Below are positions 8,804 through 17,630 of a stretch of DNA of 64,000 nt, piece by piece. The notes beneath the pieces were generated by a model that saw only the letters and a list, made by a program, of their open reading frames with translations, did not search any database and had not been told where the DNA came from. The position numbers and the translations under genes were made by a program. The DNA lies in the NCBI RefSeq assembly GCF_900055185.1, contig NZ_FIZX01000002.1:996586-1060585 (forward strand). Direction: 5' to 3'. The DNA comes from Grimontia celer. Lineage in GTDB: Bacteria > Pseudomonadota > Gammaproteobacteria > Enterobacterales > Vibrionaceae. The stretch's first letter is position 1. Each line of letters opens with the position of its first letter.

Positions 8804-8898
8804 TAGTTGTCACTCCAATTAAAGGCTTAATTCACATTTCCCCAAAATATGTGCCCAATATTTGCATCACCACGGATATATGGCGGAAATTTGCCGTC
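8778..8898. repeat. Two copies of a GGCGG-AAATTTGCCG element
   Basis: GGCGGTAAATTTGCCGCC at 8778-8795 recurs about 104 bases later as GGCGGAAATTTGCCGTC at 8882-8898. The first is the terminator hairpin. The second lies about 80 bases before the small ORF at 8981 and could be a regulatory site or a decayed copy. Confidence 0.5.
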
Positions 8899-8980
8899 TA
8901 TGAAAACAGCTAAGAAAAAACTAAATTTCTTTATCCGTTGACCGATATATAAACAACGAAGTTGTTTAAAGGGGGAAATC

Positions 8981-9079
8981 ATGGTGGAAAAGCGTGATTG
9001 GCTGGATTTCGGACTTATCGCTTTCTGGATTGCCGCTTGGGCATCGCTGGTTTACTTTGTGCCTGCTGCAGGCCTTTGA
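8981..9079 (+). CDS. 32-residue single-helix membrane peptide
   Basis: A short ORF of 32 codons. It begins MVEKRDWLDFG, continues into one hydrophobic helix (LIAFWIAAWASLVYFV, about 11-28) and ends PAAGL. A strong AAAGGGGGA ribosome site lies five to eight bases before the ATG, and a strong terminator follows 33 bases after the stop. These flanks make a translated small membrane protein likely. Charged residues come first and a Pro-Ala-Ala-Gly tail follows. No function is known. Confidence 0.65.
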   Translation: MVEKRDWLDFGLIAFWIAAWASLVYFVPAAGL

Positions 9080-9111
9080 GCGAAAGAAAGACAACAAAAT
9101 TTAAACAAACT

Positions 9112-9139
9112 GCCTGAATCAGGGCCCATTCAGGCGTTT
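9112..9139. terminator. Bidirectional terminator between the 32-aa peptide and the BASS transporter
   Basis: GCCTGAAT and ATTCAGGC form an 8-bp stem around CAGGGCCC. The plus strand continues GTTTAT and the minus strand AGTTTGTTT, so it can stop both convergent transcripts. Confidence 0.75.
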
Positions 9140-9160
9140 ATATGTAGACTCATGCTGCGA

Positions 9161-9180
9161 CTAAAGCATCTATGCTTTAG
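9161..9180. repeat. Inverted repeat over the stop codon of the BASS transporter
   Basis: CTAAAGCAT and ATGCTTTAG are separated by only two bases and overlap the TAG stop of the minus-strand gene. It lacks a T-run and is probably an accessory 3'-end structure. Confidence 0.45.
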
Positions 9181-10096
9181 CCGTTCTCTTCCCATCTCTT
9201 TTCAAAAAGAATTTTACCAGCACCGGCTGCATATATATTGGCAACTGAAGAGCGCCAATTAAAGGCAGATACAAAGGTCCTAAAAATGCTCCAGCAACAG
9301 AGTAGGTGAGTAGGACATTCCTGTTCCCTGATGTGATTGCCGCGACATACGCCTCTGACCGACCCTTATTCCAATAAAGCGCCAATCCGATGACGAAAAA
9401 TAAAACGCAAATTGCAAATGCGATAAATAGCATTGTGATAGCAAAAGAGCGGTCGCTATCCCAAAGCCATCGATACTGCCCTGTTAATCCAAAAGGAAAA
9501 CTGAATACCAGAATAATGGTAAATTGCGCCAGCTTTCCATGAATGCGAGACAGGCGATGTTCTGGCACCAACTTATGGATAGTGTAAGAAAAAAGCATGG
9601 GGCCGAAGATAAAGATGAATAGCCTTAGGCAATAGTCCTGAAGATCCAGTGTGAACTCATCAGTGCTTAACATGACCAGGTTGACGTATAGCGCCACTGG
9701 CATCATCAGTGTACTGGTTATCGTAAATGCCATGGCTTTTAGTGGCGCAAAACCAACAGAGCGCACAATAGCGGGCGTAGCGAAAAGTGTGCCTGTAGCG
9801 CATACGGCGGTAGCAGCCATTAATAACTCTGTACTGGCACCAAAAGCGATACCGAAAATTGAGACAACAATTGTCGTCACACCACAGTGAACTAAAGCGT
9901 ATACCCACGCGCCCGGATCAATAATCGCTTTAACCAACGCTCGTTGGTCAATGCCTATCAACGTAAAGAGCATCAAAGTAAAGAGTACATAGGGGAGAAA
10001 GGGCAGAGCAGATGCTGAAAGGTCTGGGAAAGCAAATCCTGCAAAACCAGCTGCTATGAGCAGGATGGAGGAATGTCTACTTAAAAATGAAAGCAA
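9170..10096 (-). CDS. BASS-family (bile acid:sodium symporter-like) transporter
   Basis: Inner-membrane protein of 308 aa with about nine to ten hydrophobic segments. Two features point to the bile acid/arsenite/riboflavin transporter superfamily: ATAVCATGTLFATPAIV in the middle and the late motif AITSGNRNVLLTYSVAGAFLGP, which matches the conserved ASGNRN segment of SBF proteins. The substrate is not predictable. It stands alone, with hairpins at its 3' end shared with the convergent small gene. Confidence 0.75.
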   Translation of the reverse strand: MLSFLSRHSSILLIAAGFAGFAFPDLSASALPFLPYVLFTLMLFTLIGIDQRALVKAIIDPGAWVYALVHCGVTTIVVSIFGIAFGASTELLMAATAVCATGTLFATPAIVRSVGFAPLKAMAFTITSTLMMPVALYVNLVMLSTDEFTLDLQDYCLRLFIFIFGPMLFSYTIHKLVPEHRLSRIHGKLAQFTIILVFSFPFGLTGQYRWLWDSDRSFAITMLFIAFAICVLFFVIGLALYWNKGRSEAYVAAITSGNRNVLLTYSVAGAFLGPLYLPLIGALQLPIYMQPVLVKFFLKRDGKRTAKA

Positions 10097-10357
10097 GGGA
10101 GCCTCAGGCGTAGGTCGTTAAAATCAGATGTTAACAAACTGAAATTGTTTTGATAAATAAATATTAATAATGAGTTTCAATATGATGATTTCCGGGAAGT
10201 AGCGAATACTGCCGCTTTTTAATGGCTCTTTGCAGACAGTATGATTTTTCTTTCGGATTAGTAAAACTAATCCTGAAAAACAAATTAAGTCATTTTATTA
10301 GCATACACCGAATGCATACAATTTGCTCAGTAAAGACAATCACATAGTGAGGCCGTT

Positions 10358-10549
10358 ATGACACAGGCAGTTAACTTCGCTCCAGCAGTTGCTTCTGTAG
10401 AAAAAGTGCAGAAAAACTATGCGGTTTCTTTCAAAGGATTGATTGCCCATGCGATGGACGTAGTGCGCAAACGTGATCTGAATAAAGCGATTCGTTCGAC
10501 GAATGAACTTCCAGAGCACATCAAGCGCGATATCGGGCTGATCCGCTAA
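10358..10549 (+). CDS. DUF1127 domain small protein
   Basis: A 63-aa protein whose C-terminal part, about residues 25-63 (MDVVRKRDLNKAIR and LPEHIKRDIGL), matches the DUF1127 (YjiS-like) domain. Small DUF1127 proteins in other bacteria are Arg-rich and have been linked to RNA turnover and phosphate or carbon adaptation. The role here is unknown. The ATG is preceded by GTGAGG. A strong terminator follows immediately, indicating a monocistronic small gene. Confidence 0.82.
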   Translation: MTQAVNFAPAVASVEKVQKNYAVSFKGLIAHAMDVVRKRDLNKAIRSTNELPEHIKRDIGLIR

Positions 10550-10575
10550 AAGCACATCTAGATTTGCTAATAGAC

Positions 10576-10608
10576 AAAAAGCGTTGGCGTTAGCGTCAAC
10601 GCTTTTTA
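10576..10608 (+). terminator. Terminator of the DUF1127 gene
   Basis: A 14-bp stem, AAAAAGCGTTGGCG with CGTCAACGCTTTTT (one G-T pair), closes a TTAG loop and ends in five T. Confidence 0.9.
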
Positions 10609-10735
10609 ATTTTGGCGTACACAAAGAATTTATCCCAATCTAACTTCAACTTTCCCCCTCGATTCTCTGGACAAAAACTGGGCGTTTCGTCACTATGAAC
10701 TACCGAACTAGTTCAAATATTGAGAGTGACTTAAC

Positions 10736-11008
10736 GTGGGACTTTTTGATTGGTTATTCAGTAGTAAAGAAAAACCGACTAAAGAAACAGAGCCGACCGA
10801 ATACAAAGGTTTTCTGATTTACGCAGAAGCGAAATCAGAGGGCGGTCAATTCCGAATTAATGGGCGTATTTGTAAAGAATTGGATGGGGAACTTAAAACC
10901 CACAGTTTCATCCGTTCAGACCTATTGCCTTCTGAAGATAGTGCCAATGAGTTGATGCTGAAGAAGTCTCAACTATTTATCGATCAAATGGGCGAAAGAA
11001 TGTTTTGA
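10736..11008 (+). CDS. HlyU-family (PF10115) small protein
   Basis: The 90-aa sequence matches the HlyU-like family. It begins MGLFDWLFSSK and contains EYKGFLIYAEAKSEGGQFRI, then NGRICKEL, HSFIRSDLLPSE and MLKKSQLFIDQMG. The Pfam family is called a haemolysin transcriptional activator, but this short protein lacks the winged-helix fold of V. cholerae HlyU, so a regulatory role should not be assumed. It uses a non-ATG start (GTG expected). No partner gene is adjacent. Confidence 0.85.
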   Translation: MGLFDWLFSSKEKPTKETEPTEYKGFLIYAEAKSEGGQFRINGRICKELDGELKTHSFIRSDLLPSEDSANELMLKKSQLFIDQMGERMF

Positions 11009-11193
11009 TTGATCGGCTCCTTATGTTCAGTGCAGATGGATTCGTCGGAAATGACCGAGATCAAAGCAAAAAGTAAGGATTTAGGTCAAAAAGTACACCA
11101 ACGGTTCGTAAGGAAACGGAACGTCGCAGACATGTGAGCTAATTAAAAGTTAACAAGATTAAAATCAGTGCGTTAGTAGTAGCACGTCATATC

Positions 11194-11204
11194 AGGTCTG
11201 ACCT
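11194..11204. promoter_or_regulatory. FadR-like inverted repeat upstream of pntA
   Basis: AGGTC-T-GACCT is a perfect inverted repeat resembling the core of FadR operators (GGTCNGACC). It lies about 110 bases before the predicted -35 box, far for simple repression, so the assignment is tentative. Confidence 0.35.
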
Positions 11205-11306
11205 CCGGCCTTAAACAAATGGCGTTATTTTATTACCAAAAGTCATTAAAATTGCCTCGTTATGGGCTTGATAATGAATTATTTTGGTATTTTTCCTACA
11301 AAAGTG

Positions 11307-11335
11307 TTGATTAAGCTTTTTCAGTTCGCTACAAA
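11307..11335 (+). promoter_or_regulatory. Predicted sigma-70 promoter of pntAB
   Basis: TTGATT and TACAAA are separated by exactly 17 bases, 36 bases before the pntA start codon. Confidence 0.6.
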
Positions 11336-11371
11336 CAATTTACTTACACTGCCAATAGTCAGGGACTAACT

Positions 11372-12925
11372 ATGCAAATTGGTGTTCCAAAAGAAATACT
11401 TGCGCACGAAACGCGAGTTGCTGCCACACCGAAAACGGTTGAGCAGCTATTAAAGATGGGCTTCGAAGTTGTTGTCGAAAAGGATGCTGGGCAACTGGCA
11501 AGTTTTGATAACGCTGCTTTCGAGCAGGCCGGAGCGAAAGTTGTTGATGCCGACGCTGTTTGGCAATCCGACATTATCTTCAAGGTCAATGCGCCGCACA
11601 AAGATGAAGCGGAAGGTATTGACGAAATCGATCGTATCAAAGAGGGCGCAACGCTCATTAGTTTTATCTGGCCAGCCCAGAATGAAGCTTTGATGCAAGA
11701 TCTCACCACCAAAAAAATCAATGTTCTAGCGATGGATTCTGTGCCGCGCATTTCTCGTGCACAAGCGCTGGACGCATTGAGCTCTATGGCAAACATTGCT
11801 GGTTATCGTGCAGTGGTTGAAGCCGCACACGAGTTTGGTCGCTTTTTCACAGGCCAAATCACTGCAGCGGGTAAAGTACCACCAGCAAAAGTATTTGTGG
11901 CTGGTGCTGGTGTTGCTGGTCTGGCAGCCATCGGTGCTGCAGGTAGCCTTGGTGCAATTGTTCGCGCGTTCGACGTTCGTCCTGAAGTAAAAGAGCAGGT
12001 AGAAAGTATGGGCGCTGAGTTCCTGCAGGTTGATTTTCAGGAACAAGCGGGCAGTGGCGATGGTTATGCAAAAGAAATGTCTGATGACTTCAATAAGAAA
12101 GCCGCTGAGCTCTATGCTGATCAAGCCAAAGACGTTGATATCATCATTACGACCGCATTGATTCCGGGCCGTCCGGCACCAAAACTGGTGACCAAAGAGA
12201 TGGTAGATTCGATGAAAGCGGGCAGCGTAATCGTTGACCTCGCTGCAGCGAATGGCGGTAACTGCGAATATACAGAAGCTGACAAAGTGGTTGTAACAGA
12301 TAACGGCGTTAAAGTTATTGGTTACACCGATATGGTTGGTCGTCTGCCAACACAATCTTCACAGCTTTACGGTACCAATCTGGTAAACCTGATGAAGCTG
12401 CTTTGCAAAGAAAAAGACGGCAACATCGATATCGATTTTGAAGACGTGGTTCTGCGTGGTGTCACTGTTGTTAAAGACGGTGAAATCACTTGGCCTGCAC
12501 CACCGATTCAAGTGTCTGCGCAGCCACAAGCAAAAGCAGAACCGATTGCTCCTAAAGAAGAGAAAGTAGAAGAGCCAACATCACCAGTGAAGAAAATTGC
12601 TGCACTGGCTGTGGGTCTTGGGGCATTTGGTTGGGTGGCCTCTGTTGCACCACCAGCGTTCCTCTCGCACTTTACGGTATTCGTACTGGCTTGTGTTGTT
12701 GGTTACTACGTCGTTTGGAACGTGACACATGCTCTGCACACGCCGCTGATGTCAGTAACCAATGCCATTTCAGGCATTATCGTTGTGGGCGCGCTACTTC
12801 AAATTGGTCAAGGCAATGGTGTGGTGTCTTTCCTCGCCTTTATTGCCGTTCTCATTGCAAGCATAAATATCTTTGGTGGCTTTACTGTTACTAAACGCAT
12901 GCTTGAAATGTTCCGTAAAGATTAA
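11372..12925 (+). CDS. pntA: NAD(P) transhydrogenase subunit alpha
   Basis: PntA binds NAD(H) and, with PntB, couples hydride transfer from NADH to NADP+ to proton entry across the inner membrane. Residues 1-370 form the NAD-binding domain I, with the Rossmann motif [20 protein letters not shown] (about 172-191) and the loop [14 protein letters not shown]. After a Pro/Lys/Glu-rich linker (about 380-405) come four membrane helices (about 410-505). The length (517 aa) fits the two-subunit enterobacterial type. pntB starts 15 bases downstream. Confidence 0.98.
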   Translation: MQIGVPKEILAHETRVAATPKTVEQLLKMGFEVVVEKDAGQLASFDNAAFEQAGAKVVDADAVWQSDIIFKVNAPHKDEAEGIDEIDRIKEGATLISFIWPAQNEALMQDLTTKKINVLAMDSVPRISRAQALDALSSMANIAGYRAVVEAAHEFGRFFTGQITAAGKVPPAKVFVAGAGVAGLAAIGAAGSLGAIVRAFDVRPEVKEQVESMGAEFLQVDFQEQAGSGDGYAKEMSDDFNKKAAELYADQAKDVDIIITTALIPGRPAPKLVTKEMVDSMKAGSVIVDLAAANGGNCEYTEADKVVVTDNGVKVIGYTDMVGRLPTQSSQLYGTNLVNLMKLLCKEKDGNIDIDFEDVVLRGVTVVKDGEITWPAPPIQVSAQPQAKAEPIAPKEEKVEEPTSPVKKIAALAVGLGAFGWVASVAPPAFLSHFTVFVLACVVGYYVVWNVTHALHTPLMSVTNAISGIIVVGALLQIGQGNGVVSFLAFIAVLIASINIFGGFTVTKRMLEMFRKD

Positions 12926-12940
12926 TAGGAGTAGCAAAGA

Positions 12941-14326
12941 ATGTCTGCAGGACTAGCACAAGCAGCTTATATCGTTGCTGCATTGTTTTTCATCCTGAGC
13001 CTTGCTGGCCTATCAAAGCAAACGTCAGCACGATCAGGTAACTACTTTGGTATCGCTGGTATGAGCATCGCGCTCATCGCGACCATCTTTGGCCCATATG
13101 CAGAAGGTCTTTCTTGGATCTTTATCGCTATGGTCATTGGTGCTGCTATCGGTATCTACTACGCCAAACGCGTAGAAATGACTGAAATGCCAGAACTGGT
13201 TGCGATCCTACACAGCTTTGTAGGTATGGCAGCCGTATTGGTGGGTTACAACAGCTACTTAGAGCCACCAGTATACGCTGGCGAGTTTGCACAAACTGAA
13301 CACGTTATTCACATGGTGGAAGTGTTCTTGGGTGTGTTCATTGGTGCTGTGACTTTCACTGGTTCGATTGTCGCGTTTGGTAAGCTGCGCGGTATCATTT
13401 CGTCTTCTCCTTTGAACTTGCCACACAAACACAAGATGAACCTGGCAGCAGTTGTTATTTCAACTTTGCTGATGGTTTACTTCGTGAAGGCGGACGGCAG
13501 CATGTTTGCACTGCTTGTGATGACACTGATTGCTTTTGCTTTCGGTTATCACCTCGTGGCTTCAATCGGTGGTGCGGATATGCCGGTTGTTGTTTCGATG
13601 CTGAACTCATACTCAGGTTGGGCAGCAGCAGCGGCAGGTTTCATGCTGGCAAACGATCTGTTGATCGTTACCGGTGCACTGGTAGGTTCATCTGGTGCGA
13701 TTCTGTCTTACATCATGTGTAAAGCCATGAACCGCTCATTCATCAGTGTTATTGCTGGTGGTTTCGGGCAGGAAGTTTCTGTGTCTTCAGATGTTGAGTA
13801 CGGCGAACACCGTGAAGTGTCTGCAGATGAAGTTGCGGAAATGCTGAAAGATTCTCGCTCTGTGATCATTACTCCTGGATACGGTATGGCGGTTGCTCAA
13901 GCACAGTACCCAGTGCACGAAATCACTGAAAAGCTGCGTGCGAAAGGCGTTGATGTTCGCTTTGGTATTCACCCTGTTGCGGGTCGTCTGCCGGGCCACA
14001 TGAACGTACTGCTTGCTGAAGCAAAAGTACCGTATGACATCGTTCTGGAAATGGACGAGATCAATGATGACTTTCCTGAAACAGATACCGTTCTGGTTAT
14101 CGGTGCGAACGACACAGTTAACCCGGCGGCGATGGAAGATCCAAACAGCCCAATCGCAGGCATGCCAGTTCTGGAAGTGTGGAATGCGAAGAACGTTATC
14201 GTATTCAAGCGCTCTATGAACACTGGTTATGCTGGCGTTCAAAACCCACTGTTCTTTAAAGACAATACGGCAATGTTGTTCGGTGATGCGAAAGAGAGTG
14301 TTGACGCGATCTCGAAAGCTATCTAA
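12941..14326 (+). CDS. pntB: NAD(P) transhydrogenase subunit beta
   Basis: PntB supplies most of the proton channel and the NADP(H)-binding domain III. The first 260 residues contain about nine membrane helices. The C-terminal domain carries [37 protein letters not shown] and [14 protein letters not shown], the diagnostic NADP-binding motifs. The length (461 aa) is typical. AGGAG precedes the start. The operon ends at the strong hairpin 14348-14372, which separates it from the two-component genes that follow. Confidence 0.98.
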   Translation: MSAGLAQAAYIVAALFFILSLAGLSKQTSARSGNYFGIAGMSIALIATIFGPYAEGLSWIFIAMVIGAAIGIYYAKRVEMTEMPELVAILHSFVGMAAVLVGYNSYLEPPVYAGEFAQTEHVIHMVEVFLGVFIGAVTFTGSIVAFGKLRGIISSSPLNLPHKHKMNLAAVVISTLLMVYFVKADGSMFALLVMTLIAFAFGYHLVASIGGADMPVVVSMLNSYSGWAAAAAGFMLANDLLIVTGALVGSSGAILSYIMCKAMNRSFISVIAGGFGQEVSVSSDVEYGEHREVSADEVAEMLKDSRSVIITPGYGMAVAQAQYPVHEITEKLRAKGVDVRFGIHPVAGRLPGHMNVLLAEAKVPYDIVLEMDEINDDFPETDTVLVIGANDTVNPAAMEDPNSPIAGMPVLEVWNAKNVIVFKRSMNTGYAGVQNPLFFKDNTAMLFGDAKESVDAISKAI

Positions 14327-14347
14327 TCCAGCAAAACGAATGAATCA

Positions 14348-14372
14348 GGCCAGCAAGTTGCTGGCCTTTTTT
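14348..14372 (+). terminator. Terminator of pntAB
   Basis: GGCCAGCAA and TTGCTGGCC form a stable stem followed by six T. Confidence 0.92.
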
Positions 14373-14461
14373 GTGCGAGAAAGCAGCAGATAGCGACTTT
14401 TCTTGCAGAGACTCTTACAAACTACTGACATTGTGAAATATTTTGATGGTAATCTCACGCC

Positions 14462-15904
14462 ATGCAAAAGTTTCTGATTGTTTGTTTTACATTGTTCAGC
14501 TCGCATGTCTGGGCAAACGCGTCGTTTCCTGAACAGCTGAGTGCGTTCAGGCTATCGCTATTGGCTGAACGACCAATCGCTACTTATGCTCTTAATGCCA
14601 TTCACAGCGAGTACCCAAAAGCGCTGTTAGTGCCTGACAGTCTTTTACCGCAATCTTCTAACTACCCGCTGAAAGATCTTAAGCGTCTCTATCAGTCATC
14701 AGAAAAATGCAAAGGGCCATGGCCTGTGAGTCCTTTGGTGACAGATCCTTTGGTATTTACCCGTGCGATGTGCTTCAACACACAACTGCCCTCTGTGTGG
14801 TTTTCTCGCTCTAATCTCATCCACCCAGGTGGAGGGAGCTATGCGGCAAAGTACGTAGAGAAATTTCCCGATCGCCGCGATGAGCTACTCCGCTTCTTCC
14901 ATATAAAAGAAAGGTTGCTTTCACCACCGGATACCTTGCTCGGTCGCCTGCAACGTATGCCTGAAAATGGCATCAATGCATTGAACGGTGGTGCGGAATC
15001 GATCGTGTCAGGGGATGATCTTTGGATTCGCGAAGGTAGCCAATACAAGGTTTATAGCACTGACGCCTGGTCACCGCTTCTTGAAAAGCAAAATCTTATG
15101 GCTTCGCCGATTGATGAAAATGGTTTTTGTCTTTCACGCATAGGTAATGTCTGTTGGAATCAGAAGCAGGCACCATCTTATTGGTCTCAGCTTGTTATCG
15201 CGCTGGCCGTGATCAACATTCTATGGATTGCTGGATGGGTGTTTAACCGATGGACGGTAAAGCGTCGCTTGATGCAGGAGCGCATGCTGGTCTTGCAGAT
15301 CCTGACCCACGAGCTTCGCACTCCTATAGCCAGTTTAGGGATGACGGTAGAAGGTTTTCGCCGTAAATTCGACAGCTTGCCAGAGCCCCTTTATGATGAG
15401 TTTCGTCGCCTTTGTGAAGATTCCATGCGATTAAAGCAACTTGCCGAGGCGAGCAAAGACTACCTGCAGTCCAACCAGCAACAACTGGTAAGGGAAGACA
15501 TTCCTTCTCTGAAAGATTGGCTTGGTTACCTGTGCGAAGAGCGTCAGGTAAAATTGCAGGTGAAAGAAGACGGACCGGTTGCGGTCAATATTTATTGGTT
15601 GACGACCTCACTCGACAACCTTATAAGCAATGCCAAAAAGTACGGTGTAACACCTGTGATGGTGTACGCCGAAATAAACGACGACACGTTATCGATTCGT
15701 GTTCAGGATCAGGGAAGACTGACTGCCAAAGATTGGAAAACGATTCGAAAACCTTTTGTCAGCGAAAAAGGCCTGGGGCTTGGACTGACAATTGTTGAAG
15801 CAATGATAGAAAGGATGGGGGGCAGACTGACATTGTCTGGACCGCCTACCACATTTACTTTGGAGATACCTTGTGACCCAACAAACGACTCTGTTGCTGG
15901 TTGA
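14462..15904 (+). CDS. vxrA: Sensor histidine kinase VxrA (DUF3404 sensor domain)
   Basis: VxrA is the sensor of the VxrAB (WigKR) system, which in V. cholerae controls cell-wall homeostasis, type VI secretion and biofilm. A signal peptide (1-19) leads to a periplasmic DUF3404-type sensor (about 20-240) with Cys pairs at 83/104 and 223/231. One membrane helix follows (about 243-262), then the kinase. The phospho-acceptor is His283 in LTHELRTP, with an N box (DNLISNAKKYG) and G boxes (VQDQGR, KGLGLGLTIVEA). It overlaps vxrB by 32 bases. The position directly after pntAB is, as I recall, the same as in V. cholerae. Confidence 0.92.
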   Translation: MQKFLIVCFTLFSSHVWANASFPEQLSAFRLSLLAERPIATYALNAIHSEYPKALLVPDSLLPQSSNYPLKDLKRLYQSSEKCKGPWPVSPLVTDPLVFTRAMCFNTQLPSVWFSRSNLIHPGGGSYAAKYVEKFPDRRDELLRFFHIKERLLSPPDTLLGRLQRMPENGINALNGGAESIVSGDDLWIREGSQYKVYSTDAWSPLLEKQNLMASPIDENGFCLSRIGNVCWNQKQAPSYWSQLVIALAVINILWIAGWVFNRWTVKRRLMQERMLVLQILTHELRTPIASLGMTVEGFRRKFDSLPEPLYDEFRRLCEDSMRLKQLAEASKDYLQSNQQQLVREDIPSLKDWLGYLCEERQVKLQVKEDGPVAVNIYWLTTSLDNLISNAKKYGVTPVMVYAEINDDTLSIRVQDQGRLTAKDWKTIRKPFVSEKGLGLGLTIVEAMIERMGGRLTLSGPPTTFTLEIPCDPTNDSVAG

Positions 15905-16547
15905 GGATGATGCAAACCTGGCAGATGGTCTTCTCGCCAGTTTGGAACAGAACGGTTATAAATGCCTTTACGCCGATTGCGCGGGCAAAGTAGAGGCGCT
16001 TTGGGCGCAAGCTGATTTAGTCGTTCTCGACCGTCAGCTTCCGGAAGGCGATTCTATGGAATGGCTTCCTGCCTGGAGAAAAATTAAAGAAGTTCCCGTC
16101 ATTATGCTCACTGCGATGGTCTCTGTGCGCGACCGAGTAGGAGGCCTTGATTCCGGTGCAACAGACTACATGACCAAACCGTTCGCGGAAGCTGAACTTC
16201 TGGCACGCATCCGTGTTCATCTGCGCCGTCCCGTGACTGAAGGCGAAACTACCGCCGTTGATGACATCGTCGTTGGTAAGCTCCGCATCAATCTGTCTAC
16301 GCGCTCCGTAATTTGCTCTGAGAGTGAAGTGATTCTCACACGTACCGAGTTTGATTTGTTGGCATTTCTGGCTAAGAATGCTGGCCGCGTATTCACCCGT
16401 GATGAGCTACTTGACCAGGTTTGGGGCTATAACCACTACCCAACAACACGAACGGTTGATACCCACGTATTGCAGCTTCGCCAAAAATTACCTGAGTGTG
16501 AAATCGAAACACTTCGTGGTGTTGGTTATCGGATGAAAATGCACTGA
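15873..16547 (+). CDS. vxrB: Response regulator VxrB (OmpR family)
   Basis: DNA-binding partner of VxrA. The receiver domain (1-115) has acidic Glu11-Asp12-Asp13, the phosphorylated Asp53 in LVVLDRQLPEG, Thr in MLTAM and Lys in MTKPF. The OmpR-type winged helix (about 130-222) ends in VDTHVLQLRQKL and LRGVGYRM. It starts with GTG at 15873, with GGAGA at the right distance, inside the end of vxrA. The next gene starts on the last base of its stop codon, so the three genes form a tightly coupled operon. Confidence 0.94.
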   Translation: MTQQTTLLLVEDDANLADGLLASLEQNGYKCLYADCAGKVEALWAQADLVVLDRQLPEGDSMEWLPAWRKIKEVPVIMLTAMVSVRDRVGGLDSGATDYMTKPFAEAELLARIRVHLRRPVTEGETTAVDDIVVGKLRINLSTRSVICSESEVILTRTEFDLLAFLAKNAGRVFTRDELLDQVWGYNHYPTTRTVDTHVLQLRQKLPECEIETLRGVGYRMKMH

Positions 16548-17431
16548 TGAAGCCCGCGGTATTCCTTTTTATAGCTTCCATCGCTCCATTTGGAAGCGCA
16601 GCAGCATGGTTCAGCGGATCAGACGCACTAACATCTGCTCACCAGCGTTTACTGGAAGGGAATACCGCCCATAGTTTTGATGCCATGGTTGAAGCATGGC
16701 AACAGGACAAAACAGACACAGAGCAACGTCACCTGACTGAACTGCTTTCGCTGGCAATTAGTGAAGATTGTGGGAGAAGTTTAAGTACACTTTCTCTTCC
16801 AAACTGGCTTCAAGCGATGGTTATTCGCCGTGAAACAGTACAAACCCCGAACCGGGTGTATTACCAGTTCTCCATTTATGGTTCGTCTGACGCGGGCATT
16901 TCCAATGTTACTTTTTCTGAGTGGCCTGAAAAGAAACTCCTGAATGCGAATCTAACAGCTGAAAATGCCAACAGTTTCAAGCTGGATATCGGTGGCCTCT
17001 CAGGCGCCGTTCATGCCGGTCTCTATAAGCTTGATGTGACGTCGACTGAAGGTGAGAACTGGTCATCCTGGGTGTTGGTTTCTCAGCCAGAGCCAATCCA
17101 GAAGATCAGTTGGAAAGACAGTCGAAGCTGGCGTATCGCGCCACCCACTGATTTGAAAAGCACGTGCCCTAGGCCTTTTTTGTCTATGAACCTTTATCAA
17201 ACCGATGTGGGTGAGGATGCGCCAATCTGGTCTGAGGAAAAAGACAAGAATTTGCCAACATCGCTGCCAGTTATTGACGTACCAAACGGACAATATTGGT
17301 TTTCTGTAGCGCTTATCGAAAGGCGTTGGCAAGGCGCCATATTGTTTGAAGATGTTCAACGAATCGCCAGATTCATTGATTTGCCTGATGTGGACCTGAG
17401 GGAGCTTTCACTTAAACCTGGCCAAGAATAA
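16547..17431 (+). CDS. vxrC: DUF2861 periplasmic protein, VxrC-like
   Basis: The 294-aa product has a signal peptide (MKPAVFLFIASIAPFGSAAA) and no further membrane segment. The third gene of the vxr operon in V. cholerae encodes a DUF2861 protein, and position, size and secretion all match, so I name it by synteny. The sequence shows a central beta-rich part and conserved Trp residues. Its job in the pathway is not established; a periplasmic input or output protein for VxrA is an inference. Confidence 0.82.
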   Translation: MKPAVFLFIASIAPFGSAAAWFSGSDALTSAHQRLLEGNTAHSFDAMVEAWQQDKTDTEQRHLTELLSLAISEDCGRSLSTLSLPNWLQAMVIRRETVQTPNRVYYQFSIYGSSDAGISNVTFSEWPEKKLLNANLTAENANSFKLDIGGLSGAVHAGLYKLDVTSTEGENWSSWVLVSQPEPIQKISWKDSRSWRIAPPTDLKSTCPRPFLSMNLYQTDVGEDAPIWSEEKDKNLPTSLPVIDVPNGQYWFSVALIERRWQGAILFEDVQRIARFIDLPDVDLRELSLKPGQE

Positions 17432-17630
17432 CCTTGTTAACATAATTTCTTTGATCTTCTATCAATAACGCTACTCATTGGTTTGAGTGATGTCACACCT
17501 TCAAGAATTGTCTCTTTATTGCTAAAAGGCTTCTACTACCCTCTGTAGAGAAAGTAGACACAATGCCGTTTTCTAGTACAAAGCTCGCAGTGTCTCCCGC
17601 CTTTTGAACCACTGAGATGGAATTCTTGCC

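Larger units (their letters stand above)
11009..11371. other. Intergenic region upstream of pntA
   Basis: This 363-base stretch has no convincing gene. It holds a FadR-like inverted repeat (11194-11204) and a good sigma-70 promoter (11307-11335). The remainder is AT-rich leader DNA. Confidence 0.6.

Noticed and set aside
11726-12355. 209-aa open frame on the minus strand
   Set aside because: It is the complement of pntA, whose motifs are certain. The shadow protein is His/Cys/Asn-rich with no domain.
13787-14242. 151-aa minus-strand frame
   Set aside because: It lies inside pntB and has shadow-like composition.
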